This document shows, one piece after another, positions 1 through 12,030 of a stretch of DNA of 64,000 nucleotides. This DNA is from Pocillopora verrucosa (lineage: Eukaryota > Cnidaria > Anthozoa > Scleractinia > Pocilloporidae). Where the stretch lies: assembly GCF_036669915.1 (NCBI RefSeq), contig NC_089318.1, positions 18,023,012 to 18,087,011 of the forward strand. Direction: 5' to 3'. The notes beneath the pieces are model-generated. The model worked only from the letters and a program-made list of their open reading frames with translations, did not search any database and was not told the origin of the DNA. The translations under genes and the position numbers were made by a program. The stretch's first letter is position 1. Each line of letters opens with the position of its first letter.

Positions 1-289
1 TTAGAGCCATAAAGACTGAGTCTCCTTAATCCTTTTCACCCTAACCTCAGTATACATATCCTCCATAATGTTCTCTATACATTTCCTTAGGTGCTGACAA
101 GGAGAATTTGTTAAACAATCACATGCTTATTTATTTCTTTGTTGTTATAATAATTCACTTTATTCTTGAGATCTTAATGTGTGATTCAGGGGTCATAACT
201 GTTGGGAAAAATTAAATGCTAGTCAGTCTTAGGAGTCAATGGGTTACTAACATAATCTCACACTGGTGTATCACTTACTAATCACTTAC

Positions 290-1902
290 TAGATGAACCA
301 TGGGTATGAAACGACACAAGAACATCAGTGTGAATGAAGAAACAAGTATGCAAAACTGGGGAATCCGCCATACTGAAAAATCAAGAATTTTCATTTCCTC
401 ACTCCTAGCTTCAAAGTCATTGCCACAGCAATCTTTCTCCTCATTGTTATCATTGCTCTCTCCTATTTTTTGCTTCCCTGCTGCTTCCCAGTCATTCTCC
501 TCAACATTGGGATTAAAAGTCATAGCACAGATGAAAATAAGGGTGCAGGAAGCTGCCATCACTCTATATGTGTTTCTCCAGCCAAATGAATCAAGTAGGA
601 CCTGTGTTATAGGGCCCCATACAAACATTCCGAGACTGGCCCCCATGGTTAAAATCCCTGTGGCAAATGATCGCTTCTTGTTGAAGTACTTTGCTACTAT
701 TAAAAAACATGACGTACGACAGAAACATGCTCCTAGTCCTGTAAGAATACTGTAGGTGATGAACATGATTGCAATGTTGTTAACAAATGATGTTGCTATA
801 AGTCCTGTTACAAACAGCAATGCTCCAGTCATGATCAAACAGCGACAACTAAACTTGTCAGAGAGACGTCCCACAAATGGAGCAGCAAATAGTGCAAGTG
901 ATAAGCAGAGGGAACCTACCCAAGCTGTAAGAAATAATGAGTAATAATTATGAAGAAGTATTTTAATAAATTTGATTTGCTCCATCTTATTAGATCTCTG
1001 CTCAAGGACACTCTAGTGCTATCAATGAAGCTGATTTAAAAGGAGTTTCCTCAAAGAATTTTGACCTACTTTTACAATCACTTTAAGAATACTTTCACTT
1101 CCAATTAATGGAATATTAAAACACTGAGACAACAACAGATCACCGAGAAATATCATTGAATATATGAGCTGCTGCTTACTTGTGCTTACTTGTAAGCCAT
1201 GATTGTTTAGGTAGTAACGAATTTATTTGCAACAGTTTCCTGGCCTTCCAGTGGGCTCATATTTTCATAGTGTGGTATATAATAAAGTTGATACCACTCT
1301 CCTAAGGTTGTTCCACGCCTTATGGCTGAGTAGTTCTACAGCTTAAAAGCTGTAGAACATGCAACATGCAAAAATCAATTTAAACCAAAAAAAGAGAGAA
1401 ACAACTATCATAACAAAAAAAGGAAACTAGAAAGTTTGGAGTCTAGGAAATGTGGTAGCCAGCTTCTACCAAAAAGATCATAACTACCAGTATTATGCAT
1501 TAACCCTTTAACTCCCAAGATCTCATTAGTAATTCTCCTTACTGTCTACCATACAATTCATGTGATATTAGCATGGAGAATTTGGTATTGGAGCAACTTA
1601 TAATCCCCTAATTTCTATTTTTCTTTATTCTCATTGCTTGTCTGCTTGATATTGTATTGATATTGTAAGGAGAAATTCTGTCTTGGTCACTCTTGGGAGT
1701 TAAAGGGTTAAGTGACCCACTTGCCTGTTTTTTCCCTGTTTGTTTCAAACTTTGCCATCAATACAGGAAAAAGCACACCAAAGCTGCGCATAATTCCCAA
1801 GACCATCACTTGTGAGAGAGTTGCACAGATGCAAACAACCAAGGACCATTTTGAATCCTGCTGGTGCCTTGCTTTGACACAACAGTTATACATGCTAAAC
1901 AT
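290..1902 (-). CDS. SLC16/monocarboxylate-transporter-like MFS protein, 5' part (exons 1902..1725 and 924..290), continues past the left edge
   Basis: Two coding exons of a 12-TM major facilitator protein of the SLC16 type. Exon 1 (178 nt) begins MFSMYNCC and contains TM1 (KWSLVVCICATLSQVMVLGI). Exon 2 (635 nt) begins AWVGSLCLSLALFAAPFVGR and carries the family loop motif KYFNKKRSFATGILTMGASL. It ends at a GTAAGT donor after MVHL, in the charged central loop (EENDWEAAGKQ... region). Exon lengths and phases match the complete paralogue at 7123-10717 (exon 1 is 178 nt in both, phase 1, then phase 0), which fixes the splice sites. The exon 1 donor reads GC (g|gcaagt) rather than GT. The start may be Met1 (1902) or Met4 (1893). 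Exons for the C-terminal half must lie left of position 1; positions 1-289 read as intron. The family moves lactate, pyruvate, ketone bodies, aromatic amino acids or thyroid hormone across the plasma membrane. The substrate here cannot be told. Confidence 0.85.
1501..1710. mobile_element. 210-bp MITE with perfect 20-bp terminal inverted repeats
   Basis: The first 20 bases (TAACCCTTTAACTCCCAAGA) are the exact reverse complement of the last 20 (1691-1710). The interior is AT-rich and noncoding. The element sits in intron 1 of the SLC16-like gene, 14 bp from exon 1. The terminal TA may be the target duplication. A shorter relative with AACCCTTTACACCCTA-type ends lies at about 27985-28035, with its mirror at about 29720-29775. 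Confidence 0.8.
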
Positions 1903-3300
1903 TACCTTATGTACCTGTGTAAAAAAAAAATTACCTAAATTAAATAAAACCCCCTCCTAATAAGCCTGACTCTTACCAAATTTCCTGAAATAAGTGCCCT
2001 TGCTCTTCTAAGTGCCCTCCCCAAGAAAGCACCCACCTCCTAGGCCATAATGTCAAACAAAGCCTTTCTGGCTTCTTCACTTTCTTAAATAATAGGCGTA
2101 CAATAAAATCCTGTTCCTATTGCCACTTTATATACAACTTTTCAAGCTTCAACTACAGCAGAATCATACCAGAGAGTAGTTTATTTCCTGTTCCAGCTAT
2201 TTCTATCTCCATGTGCTTCCAAAGTTCCTTTGTATGTGCATTTATCTGTTCTTTTTACTTTTGTCCCACTGCTGTGCTATTTGAACGAGTGCCCCCTAAA
2301 TTAAGCGCCCTCCTTCCAACAAGCGTCCTTCCTTTAAGCCGAAATTTTATCTAAGCACCTAAAAGCTTATTTGAGGAAATACAGTGAGCTTCGTCATGTT
2401 CCCTCCAAAGACTCTGCATGCTCACGGTAATGCCGCTATACCTTATATTGGTTAATTTAAAGTATGTTTGGTTTTAAAGTATTCAGAACTAAAGCACTGG
2501 TTGAGCAATATGCAAAAATATGATCTTATTCTCGCGGAATGCATGACGATTTACTTCCTGTTCAAGTAAAGGCGACGGTAAACATATCGATCGTAGTAGA
2601 CGATTCAATATCTTGAATGTTCAACGTTAAACAGTAGCGTTGAACCTCGCGTCGCTATATAGTGACCTCGTAGTGACCTCTATAGTGATGTAAACATCGC
2701 GGGATATTTTCCACGCACGGTTAGGCGGGTTTCTTCACCTACCTGGGGTCTCCCACATCCATTTCACAGGCCCTAAAGCACTAAACCTTTAACGGGATAG
2801 TGACGGTAAATTTTATAAGAGAGGCAAGTGTGATGCAATATTGCGTACGATCGTAATTGTGCAATATGATTCAAATCTTGCAGATAATTACCTGCACTAC
2901 ACTAGTTTGACCGATAATGATTTAGCAGTGGTGGTTGTATGGAATAAAATTTGATTATTTCACTATTCGTTTAAAACATTTTTTCAAAACATGCTCAGTA
3001 GTAAAATCTAATAATTATACCATTTATGATATAAGTGGTGATATTTACTCAGTGCAAACTCACCGAATAAAAATCGTCTATCTTTGATGAGAAGCAATCC
3101 CATTGGTCCTACGATTTTTCTCACAAGTGAGTGTACTCAAGGTTGAATCACTTCACTACTCTCCAAATTATTACTCATTTTCGATAGTACCTCTCTCAGT
3201 TTCTAAAATGGCCAATGGTCGGTGATTGAGGATGGCTGTCATTCTACCCGCCCACCCCCTAGGGAATTTCTTTATCTCCCCAGCCTTCCTCTATTCGGAA
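1903..3300. other. Intergenic, no gene recognised
   Basis: No convincing coding exon on either strand. Positions 1960-2360 contain scattered AAGTGCCCT / AAGCGCCCT motifs that look like a decayed dispersed repeat. The rest is AT-rich single-copy-looking sequence upstream of the minus-strand transporter. Confidence 0.5.
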
Positions 3301-3312
3301 AAAAACTACTCG

Positions 3313-3475
3313 CTGATTGGTTACACTATTTACCTTACGAAGGCGCGCTATAAAAAGAGAGGTTTAAATATTACTAATACATTTGTCAATCAACCGTCGT
3401 AGCATACAGAACTCCAAAACAGCTTGAGCTGCAGCCGATGTAAAGCACTGACCGGAGACGCATTTCTCGGTAAAT
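3313..3475 (+). promoter_or_regulatory. Candidate TATA-box promoter with CCAAT-type element and possible 5' UTR exon
   Basis: GATTGG (inverted CCAAT) near 3315 is followed by GCGCTATAAAAAGAG, with a TATA box at 3349-3357. About 115 bp further is a splice-donor-like CTCG|GTAAATG. The arrangement fits a core promoter and short first noncoding exon on the plus strand. The nearest plus-strand gene is the transporter with ATG at 7123, which has a plausible 5' UTR splice acceptor (CCATCCACCAG) near 6998. This is inferred from motif layout only. Confidence 0.3.
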
Positions 3476-3480
3476 GACTA

Positions 3481-6400
3481 CGTTTTCATCACAATAGCTT
3501 TTAATAATTATACAGAGGCAAACATGACTTTTTAGCTTTTACACCATTAAAAGCAACCCTTTTTTACTCAGCATTGCCTCCGTTGTACGTTGTTTTACCT
3601 AAAAACTGCATTTCTCTTAGCTAGTCGCAAATTCCCAATTGAAAATTCTTATAGCATATCAAAGAGATAGATGTAATGTCACCCCTTCAATTAAACACAC
3701 AGATTGCCCTATCTAGGCCAAACTAAGGGATCAGGTGCATTTTAGCAAAATTTACGATCTCACCCTTGAATACAGAAAACTGGAAATTCATCGTTTTACG
3801 GAAGAATGCAAACAAAAATATATTTTCCGGGAAACCAATAGGTTTTATTCAAACACGAACAGCGCATTTTTTATATTCTGTGGTTGGATAATCGGCAAAC
3901 AATTGGATTGGAGTTTCATCGGAGATCATGACCGTTACTGTGCATGTCATATGCTAAGCTGGATAATACGTGCATTTTGACTTAATAGATGAGGTCACCA
4001 TTCACAAAATTTCGATTTTTTATCATATAACTCAAATAGATTCCATGATGCCGTGCTAAATGGACAATTGATCCTCCAACCTCGTGCCCAAGATCTCTCT
4101 TCTTCCGTCCCACCCTCGCGCCATGTTGCGGGAAAAAGAGAGATCCTGGGAACCAGGGTTGTTTGCTCTCGTACTTGATGAATCGGGTTCGTTTAGGTTT
4201 TGTTGCCGCAGCGTGCCTAGGAGACCCACCTATGTCGAAAAAACTTTCCTCGGTTGCATATCAGCTTTTCAGTTAACTCCGTCATGTCGTTGAAGCTTTT
4301 TTTTCTACCTAATGTAAGATTCTGCAGCTTTTGTTCAATCAGATCTATTAAATGATCTATACATCAGTACTTTTTTCAAGAGTTTAATTTGAAGAAGATG
4401 ATGCAGTGAAACACGGCATGAGAATTCGTTAATTTCAAGAAATTCGAGGAGATTGACTGATAGCTGGATCACAGGTGTCTTGTATACTTGACATGGATTG
4501 AAGGCGGACGTGACTTCCTTACATGCAGCATTGGGGAACCGGAAATTCAATCGCTTTTTGTTGGCCGCAATTTCAAAACTGATCAATTGTAGACGATGCT
4601 CTTTTTGAAAATCATAAAAACAATAATGGACAAAACGAGACAGGAAGTTTTCAATATTTCTCGGCGGAGAAACATGCAGCTTTAGGAGTGGGTGAGAATT
4701 TAGTTTTTCTCTCTTTTATAAAAACAGAATCATTCTTATCGGGCAATTTAGCTTGTGCTTTTTCCTGTTTGTTATTTAGCATTTTAACAATTTATTGAAG
4801 TTTTTTCCCGACCCGTACCGCCCTTTTTCATGCCTCTTCCAAATTCGTTCTTTTTAGTTTGAGTTGTTCCGTGGTTTTGTTTCTTGCGAAGCATGAAATC
4901 GCTCTCGATCAGAAATGAAATATTTCAACCCTTTAATTACCAAGATCAAAAGGGCTAGTAGTTTGCATTGAATTCCTCTGTTGACGCAGGCCATTAGGCC
5001 ATTTGATACGATTTGATATGATTCCCGATATCTCGAACTTTCGAGGAAAATTGAGAGAGATTCGAGTTAATGAGAGTCTAGAACAAACGACTTGAAATAA
5101 ATAATATGCAATATTATTATGCAAAGGATTATGAAAGTAAGATATTTTGTAGACAAATGCGATATCAAACCACCCGATCACACGATTATTGCGTGCTGGA
5201 TAATTTTGATTGAGGGGGAGAGGGCGGGGGGGGGGGGGGAAGGGTGGGAGGCGCAAGCGTGAGTCTCAAGTGGGAGCTTGAGGGGGGTGAGGATTTGCAG
5301 GGTATATTCCAATCGAACATTTTGATACTGCCTTCTCAAAAATTACAGAAAATGCATTTACAATAGTAAAAGAATTGTTTAATTACAAACTTTCAGCGCA
5401 GTGTCTACTCTACAGAGGTTGATAAGGATTAAATTTAAATCAATTCAATAAAATATACCCTCCATTGTAGTACTAACGATATCAAACTTTAAATTAACCA
5501 GAAATCGAACACTTTCAATTGGACTGCAGTTAGCTCCAAGCTTCGTAAGCGTTGCATCGGGCCGAAAAAAAGAAAGAAAGAAAAAAGAGAGAAAGAAAAA
5601 AATCCATAACACAAACAAAACAATGACTTTGCCCCTCTTTCAAAATTTTCAGATTATGTTTAAATACCCCCGTCCCCCCCCCCCCCCCCGTTCAACTGAT
5701 CCACTCTTAATTTTTTCATTTACGTATTTCAAACTGTAATTTTCTCTTCCCATCATCATCTTTGGTATGTTTTTAAGGATTCATGCGCGACGCCTGTGAT
5801 CTGATCAATCAAGCAGTCACGTTCAGAGACCTTGAACTTGACATTGAGATTGACGTAAACATACTCGTATACTCGTTTTCGGAGTCAAAATGTTTAGCTC
5901 TCTCATCGGAAATTTGTCCCTTGTATTTGTTATGGAGTTTTAGGATTTTCGAAGGCCTTATTTTCAATTAAATGTTGTATTTGATTTTTTCACTTTTATT
6001 AGATTTTTATTAATGGAGTTCACACCCTTGCCTCTGACCGGAAGAGGATTTTTTCTTTTTGGCAGCGGAAATGTACTTCCTTCGTAGTATGTTATTTCTC
6101 TCATCGCCATAATACAGAGCAAGGATTTCACAGAGAATGCTGTGTACATATACATAATCTACCCAACCACGTTTCCAGGGGTCTGCACGCGCGAGTAATT
6201 CTAGCCGGATACGCGCAAGTAATTTTGATGCGATATGCACAAGCGAGAGAACTCGCGAGTTTTTTATTTGCCTTCTCGCCGAGTGCCTGCTTCGTAGTTC
6301 GACACAGGATTAAAACCTGTGTTCTTTTTCAGCCGATTAATTTTTTAGTAAAAGAACTAATTTATATCATTTTATGGGATCATCATTACTCGCGAGGTTT

Positions 6401-7122
6401 CCATTGCCAAATTGGTAGTCTTTGTAAGCGAATGATGGAGCATTCCACCTCTTGCGTATAGAACACCCAGCGAGTTCAAGATATAGCACAAGATCTGTTG
6501 TCATACATAAAATGAATAGAAAATGAAAGGTTACATTTATTAATTTCTCCACTGATAGCCCGCAGAACAGACGTAATGTTTTTTGCGCTTTTCTTGCTCT
6601 CCTCCTTTCGCGTGTTACTTGACATTCGCACTCTCCTCCTCCTCCTCCGCAGAAAAAAAATTCTACGCTGCTCAGCAGACTATGCTTTAGGTAGCTCGTC
6701 CGCTGGTTAATGCAAAAACAACAGAAAAAGGGAAGTGTGTTTCGTTGTTTTTTTGGTTTTTTTTTGTCTGTCGATGTGTTATACGTGTCTTCGGCTTTTT
6801 TCCCAGCTTTCTTCTAGATTATTTCAATCGGAAACCTGGCGTGAGCTGGATTCCCTGTGTTCTCGATTTAACTAGCCCAATCAGGCCTGAATTTCCCTTT
6901 TTTCGCGGCATCAATGATTTGCGAGTTCGTTAAACTTTAATGATCAACTTAACCAAAAGATCTGTCTGGTTAATGTACTATTGTTTCCATCCACCAGGGG
7001 AGCTTATAATTCCGATCTCTCCGATTGCTTTGTTGATCGACACAACACCTTGGTGCATTTTTACAAGTCGCAGCTTTGTAGAATTTGGTTCCACTCAGAT
7101 TAAACACTGTCTTGGTATCATA
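3481..7122. other. Intergenic / possible 5' UTR intron, no gene recognised
   Basis: No exon is supported on either strand. Notable sequence is limited to a long G run at about 5226-5239, a long C run at about 5676-5690, and AT-rich spacer. Open frames here are short and have no family resemblance. Confidence 0.5.
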
Positions 7123-10100
7123 ATGGCCATTTTTCAGCTGTTTTCGTCCAGACAGCCCAGGAAGCGAGACGGGCCGTGGTCTTGGCTTGTCTGTGCTTGT
7201 GCTACCATGACCTGGGTTGCGTCATTGGGTTTCCTGTTCAGCTTTGGAATTTTTCTTCCGGTGTTCATGAACTATTTCAACGAATCCAGGGAGACCACAG
7301 GTTAGCCTACTTTCCAAGCGACTCTTACTTTTTACTCACTCTTACACCTCTAATCAATGGAGATGACGCTCGCCTTCGTTCACCATCGTGTGCATCTAAA
7401 TTTGGTGCGTAATTTGAGCCGCTGTACCTTTCACTAATTGTTTACTTCGGCCACCAGAGCTGTTTGAATTTAATTGAGTGCGCCATAACCCCTCTTTTTT
7501 TAAGTTTGCTGGCGGAGAAATTTCTTCAAAATGAGATTAATGTATCAGATGTATACATGTGTTTGCATAGAAGTATCCAGACATTCCGAGTTAATTTATA
7601 ATAGTAACAGAGCCAGCGTCTTACTCGTTCGTTCTTCTTCAGCTCTCCACCACCTTAGGATCAGGAAAGAAAGAGATCTTAGTAGTAAGATTAGCATTTC
7701 TACAGCCTGTACACCGGCTGCGCTGCTATCGAGCCCCATTTATTTACTGAAGGGGCCTGGGTCACTCCCAAGCTTGATCATAATATCAATTCTCGCAAGA
7801 TTATTTAGCCTCTAGCATCTAACTTCTCCTTACAATATCACTCCTGGATCGAACATCAAGGTCACGAGAGTTAAGGAAATGATCACCAACTAAAGAAGCT
7901 CTTGATTGTTAAAAACAAATTCTCCTTGTCGGTGTCGGAGACTGTGTTTTGTGCGTGACACATATCAGATAACAAGTGTAAACATTACATCAAGAGAGAC
8001 TATCATTTGTTATCAAGAGCTGGAATCACCGCCTTTCGTGATTTTGGGACATTGATCAGTTTGCATGATCGACGCAACCTATATCAGGCCTTAGCAACAA
8101 CTAATCACAATGTGGAGAATGTAGTACAAGAGAGTGATTTCGTTACAAGTTATGCAGAGTAGCTCTACATGCCCGTCGTACCTGAGTGAATACGAGAGTG
8201 GAGATAAACAATTGAGCTTAATCGAGTCTGTTGATTGAGTCTAGTTCGTTAGGATTCTATCCCTAGTAAAGGGGGCAAAGTTTACGAAAGTCGGTACCCT
8301 AAAAAATGCAAAGAGAACAATATCGAGAATACGCATACTGATGTTAGGCTGTAAAGGATCAAGCAATACAACTTTGTCATTTTCGTCGTAGCCTTCATTT
8401 GAAATAAGAAAAAAAAAAAGTAACATATGTGATGTTTTATTTGATGGTTTAGCATGGCTCGGTTCTGTTGGTATCGCCTTGGCCTTCTTCACTGGGCACC
8501 TGTCTTCTGCTCTGGTTACTCGATTTGGCTGCCGAGTCACAACTTTGATCGGAGGCGCATTCTGTGTCGTCAGTTTGATTACCAGCTCTTTCGTGGAGAA
8601 CATGATGGTTCTCTTCTTTACCTACAGTCTCCTATTTGGTTTGGGATCCAGTTGCACGTTCTCTGCGGGTCTGGTGGTAATAGGAAAGTACTTTAAAAAG
8701 AGACAGTCATTAGCCACAGGGGTATTAACAGCTGGGCACGGTGGAGGAGTGCTCGTTATGGGCCCCACGTTAGAGGCCCTAGTGAGAATCACCGGTAGCT
8801 GGCAAACGACTTATCGCATAATGGCGGGAGTGGCGTTCATCTTGTGTTCTCTCGCTGTGACATTTGATCCCAACGTTGAGAGTGATGAAGATGATAACGA
8901 CAATCAAGAGAAAGAGGAACGTTACGGGGGCGATAAAGCGATTGAGGAGGGTGCCACAAAGAAACAGCTGATTGATTTCTCCGTGTGGAAAGAACTACCA
9001 GTCATTGCTATCATAGTAGGCGCATGTGTGGTAGAGTTCGGCCATTTTGTGCCGCAGATTCATTTGGTAAGTCCGACCCTTAACAAAAGCGATCGAAACG
9101 CTCTTACCATCCTTTGACAAAGAAGCTCGTACATGATCAGTTGAAATTTGCTTATGCACAGATTATTCTGCGCGCGATTGAGGTGACATGTGTGCGCAAT
9201 CGAGGCCACATTTCATATCGCCTCGACTTTTTCTTTCCGCTTCTTATCTTTGTCTTTCTCTCTAGATTCGCTACGGTGAAGATCTAGGAATCTCGGCCGA
9301 GAAAGGTTCAAAATTGTTTATCTACTACGGACTGTGCTCCGCCATTGGTCGGCTCCTGGCTGGTATTATGTGCAACAACGAGAAGGTGAACCCATTCTAC
9401 GTGTTTCAGGCTGCAGAGTTTGTGGCTGGTTTGAGCACAATCCTTGTTACTCTTACTACAACCTACACACCTTTGGTTATCTACGTTATAGTATATGGTC
9501 TCAGCGACGGATTCTTCTTCACGAGTTTGAGTTTCATTCTTCTCACGGCCAGTCCGTTAAAGACGCCCGCAGTGCTTGGCTGGGAAATGATGCTGACATC
9601 AGCTTTCTTGGCCAGTGGTCCTCCATTAGTGGGTATGGGCAGAAAACTTGTACTCAAGTGATATCTTTAAAGTATTTATAAAGTGCAGTAGATATGTGTC
9701 ATATACCACGAGAGACAGGCCATTACTCATTGCTTAAGGAGGCTGGAGGATTTTGGTTGTATCACGATCAAATTTATCTGATTCCCCCTAGGGCTGTGAA
9801 ACATTCTTGTGATTTCCCTTCATCTACAGGTAATTTATAGTCCCCTCCCCCCTTTATGCTGTGTTGGCGATAACTGAATAATGGACCCTCTTTCCCCCCC
9901 CTCCGTTTCCCCTGAAAACCATAATAATGACTAGTCCCCAACCCCTTCTCAGCTCTTAACCAATGATCATAGCCCACGCATACTTACCTTAGATGAAAAA
10001 CGAAAGAAAAATCAAGAGTTGCTTGGGTACAGTCTCACTCTAGCTAATCGATATAAAGTGTTGATGAATGAAAATTTTCCGTTTGGTTTTAAAAGAGGAG

Positions 10101-10717
10101 TAAGTTTTGACCATGAAATCGGGTCTGTATATTTGAAATATCAGTGGTAATGTTCACGTGCCCCTCCCCCCTTCCACTCTTGTAGTTACCACTTTGTACG
10201 TAGTATCCCAGAGACTATCACTGAGAGGGGCAAGCGAGGCAACAAGTGTCAAAAAATGTGTCCAGGAGTGCAGTTACTTGATGAGAGTTGGTGAAGTAAC
10301 CTCTCAACCCCATTCTTTTTGAAGAACTTGGCTAACGTACGTTCTCATCTCTAGGCCCTCGCTTGTGACACGTCATATCCTATCAGTGTTTCTGTTATCC
10401 AGGCTCTAAAGAGTACCTTTTTATCACATGGACAAATTTCGCAACCATAAGTCAAAAATGTAGTTCCATTTGTCAAAAATTGCTACGGAGATTAGGATTT
10501 TCTCAGAATCGTTGTTTCACATTCATTTCATTTATTTGTTTTATCAGGTCTTTTAGCGGACAAATTGGGCTCATATGTCCTTCCTTTCCAAGTTGCTGGA
10601 GGTATTACGCTGGCAGGATCGTTCATTCCCTTTATGTTGTTGTGTGACAAACGGCGAGGAAAAGCTGTGTCCATACTGGAACAAGAAGATGGCGAGAACC
10701 TTCAAGGAGTGGCGTGA
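7123..10717 (+). CDS. SLC16/monocarboxylate-transporter-like MFS protein, complete (7123..7300, 8453..9066, 9266..9632, 10548..10717)
   Basis: Four exons total 1329 nt, giving 442 aa, the usual length for an SLC16 protein. The junctions are phases 1, 0 and 1, and each has a GT donor and AG acceptor. Domain order: N-terminal family motif RDGPWSW before TM1; AWLGSVGIALAFFTGHLSSA into TM2; the TM4-5 loop motif GKYFKKRQSLATGVLTAGHG; a long acidic cytoplasmic loop (SDEDDNDNQEKEE) between the two six-helix halves; C-half helices from YYGLCSAIGRLLAGIMC; and a charged cytoplasmic tail (DKRRGKAVSILEQEDGEN). The start is the Met before AIFQLFSSRQ, whose exon is the same length as exon 1 of the divergent neighbour. 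The two genes are about 5.2 kb apart, head to head. A possible AATAAA lies at 10840. It predicts a plasma-membrane transporter. The substrate and partner are unknown. Confidence 0.9.
9935..10035. repeat. Start of the segment duplicated in unit 2
   Basis: The stretch from CCCAACC...CTCAGCTCT to GATGAAAAACGAAAGAA in the transporter's last intron is repeated at 22040-22113. The following TTGCTTGGGTACAG stretch is repeated at 24040-24085. The repeat then resumes at 10757-10880 / 24105-24231 and 10874-11100 / 37103-37340. The segmental duplication that made the Ly6 cluster therefore began inside this intron. The last transporter exon is absent from the second copy. Confidence 0.7.
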
Positions 10718-11034
10718 CGTTTCATCATGTGGAATGTCTCATTTTTTTTTTTAATTCTAATCATTATTCTCTTGTTCCATAGATCAAATTAATGGAGAAA
10801 TATTGTGAGAGTTGTTTTGCAGGAACAGCTAAATTGAATAATAAAAAAGACAACATAAATCACGTCAAGTCTGTCAAGACATGCAAGTGTTAGAGGATAA
10901 TGCTGCAGTGAGTAAACGGGTAATAAAAAAAATCCAGTAGGCTGGCTGTTGAATCAATGCAATAGAAATTCAAATTCTGCTCTTGCCTTATTTACCATTT
11001 TTCTTTTCTCTCTCGCCTTGCGGCCTTTTTCCTC

Positions 11035-11300
11035 TCCTCTCCCCCCTCCCCCCCTCCCCCCCCCTTCCGCCCTTGTTCCCTCAGAGCATAAAACTTTAAG
11101 TCGAGCACCAGTGAAAAACTAAGGTAATAGTCCACGTAATACTTCATATGAAGCGTAACTAGAGAAAAAATTCCAAGCTCAATAGATGTGTTCATAACAA
11201 AGATTCGTCAGACCATTTGCGCCCCTTGGAAGGAGTGGGGGGGGGGGGGAGATGGAGGAGGGGGGGAGATGGAGGAGGGTGGAGGAGGTTACGTCCAAGT
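11035..11300. repeat. Pyrimidine tract followed by G-rich tract
   Basis: C/T runs at 11035-11075 are followed by GGGGGGGGGGGGAGATGGAGG-type runs at 11235-11290. At least four G-tracts lie close together on the plus strand, so the stretch could form a G-quadruplex. The matching part of unit 2 (37255-37500) retains shorter versions. Confidence 0.6.
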
Positions 11301-11571
11301 ATTAGGCTATCGGTAACGGAATGTTTTAAGGGGCCAAATGTCGTGAAATTGACCCAAGTAACCCTCTTCGGGCAAAAATGTCCCCTAGGTTACTAATCCA
11401 TACATGAATCGTTTCATATTATGCATCCTCAGGAACTGGTGAAACAGTCTTCGCAGTTTTATTGTAATTTGCAAAATTAATACAAAATCAACTTCTTCTG
11501 GCTTTGTTGTAATCGAAGAATGTTGAACTTTTCACAGTTAATGAACATTGAGCGGACTGGGTGCATCTTAA

Positions 11572-12030
11572 ACGATAAACTCGAAACTTAATTTACAAAA
11601 CCGATAGCAGGACGCATGTCAATAGCAGGATTCCGCTGATCTGGCGTACCGCACCAGAAATATTCTGGTAACATAGCTTCAGACCTCGCAAATCTTCACT
11701 TTTACTGAAAGCAACTATTTTTACTAAAACGTAAGAAGTCCGTAAAAAGCCCACTGACCGCACAGACATCAGGAATTTTTAAAAAGCTGCGTCAAATCAG
11801 TTTTACATCTCTAAAAATAAAGCCTAACTCAAAGAGAGATAATTACTACATGCTTCGATTGATAGCTTTTTGGTGGAAATGTTTTACAAATTATGCCACA
11901 ATAAAGATAAACAATTACCCGGTCAGTCAGTCGATTGTTTCCTATTGCATTCATTGGTACTGATACAGTTAGCCTTACCTTTGGGAAAAAGCAGGTAGAA
12001 AAAACAGGAGACAAGTCGCCACTGTTTCAT
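11572..12030 (-). pseudogene. Ly6-like gene A1, broken: signal exon kept, cysteine-rich exon mostly deleted
   Basis: Exon 1 (12030..11979) encodes a signal peptide MKQWRLVSCFFYLLFPK followed by a GTAAGG donor, phase 1, as in A2. The position of exon 2 keeps only the C-terminal end (about 11572-11662), matching the A2 segment RQISGILLLTCVLL that forms the GPI-attachment tail. Against A2, about 600 bp covering the acceptor and all of the cysteine-rich domain are missing between ...GCGTACCGCAC and CAGAAATATTCTGG at about 11662. It cannot encode a Ly6 domain. The intron remnant and exon 1 remain well conserved, so the loss looks recent. Confidence 0.75.

Noticed and set aside
3735..3980. 81-codon plus-strand open frame
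   Set aside because: No start context, domain, splice partner or repeat support. Probably chance.
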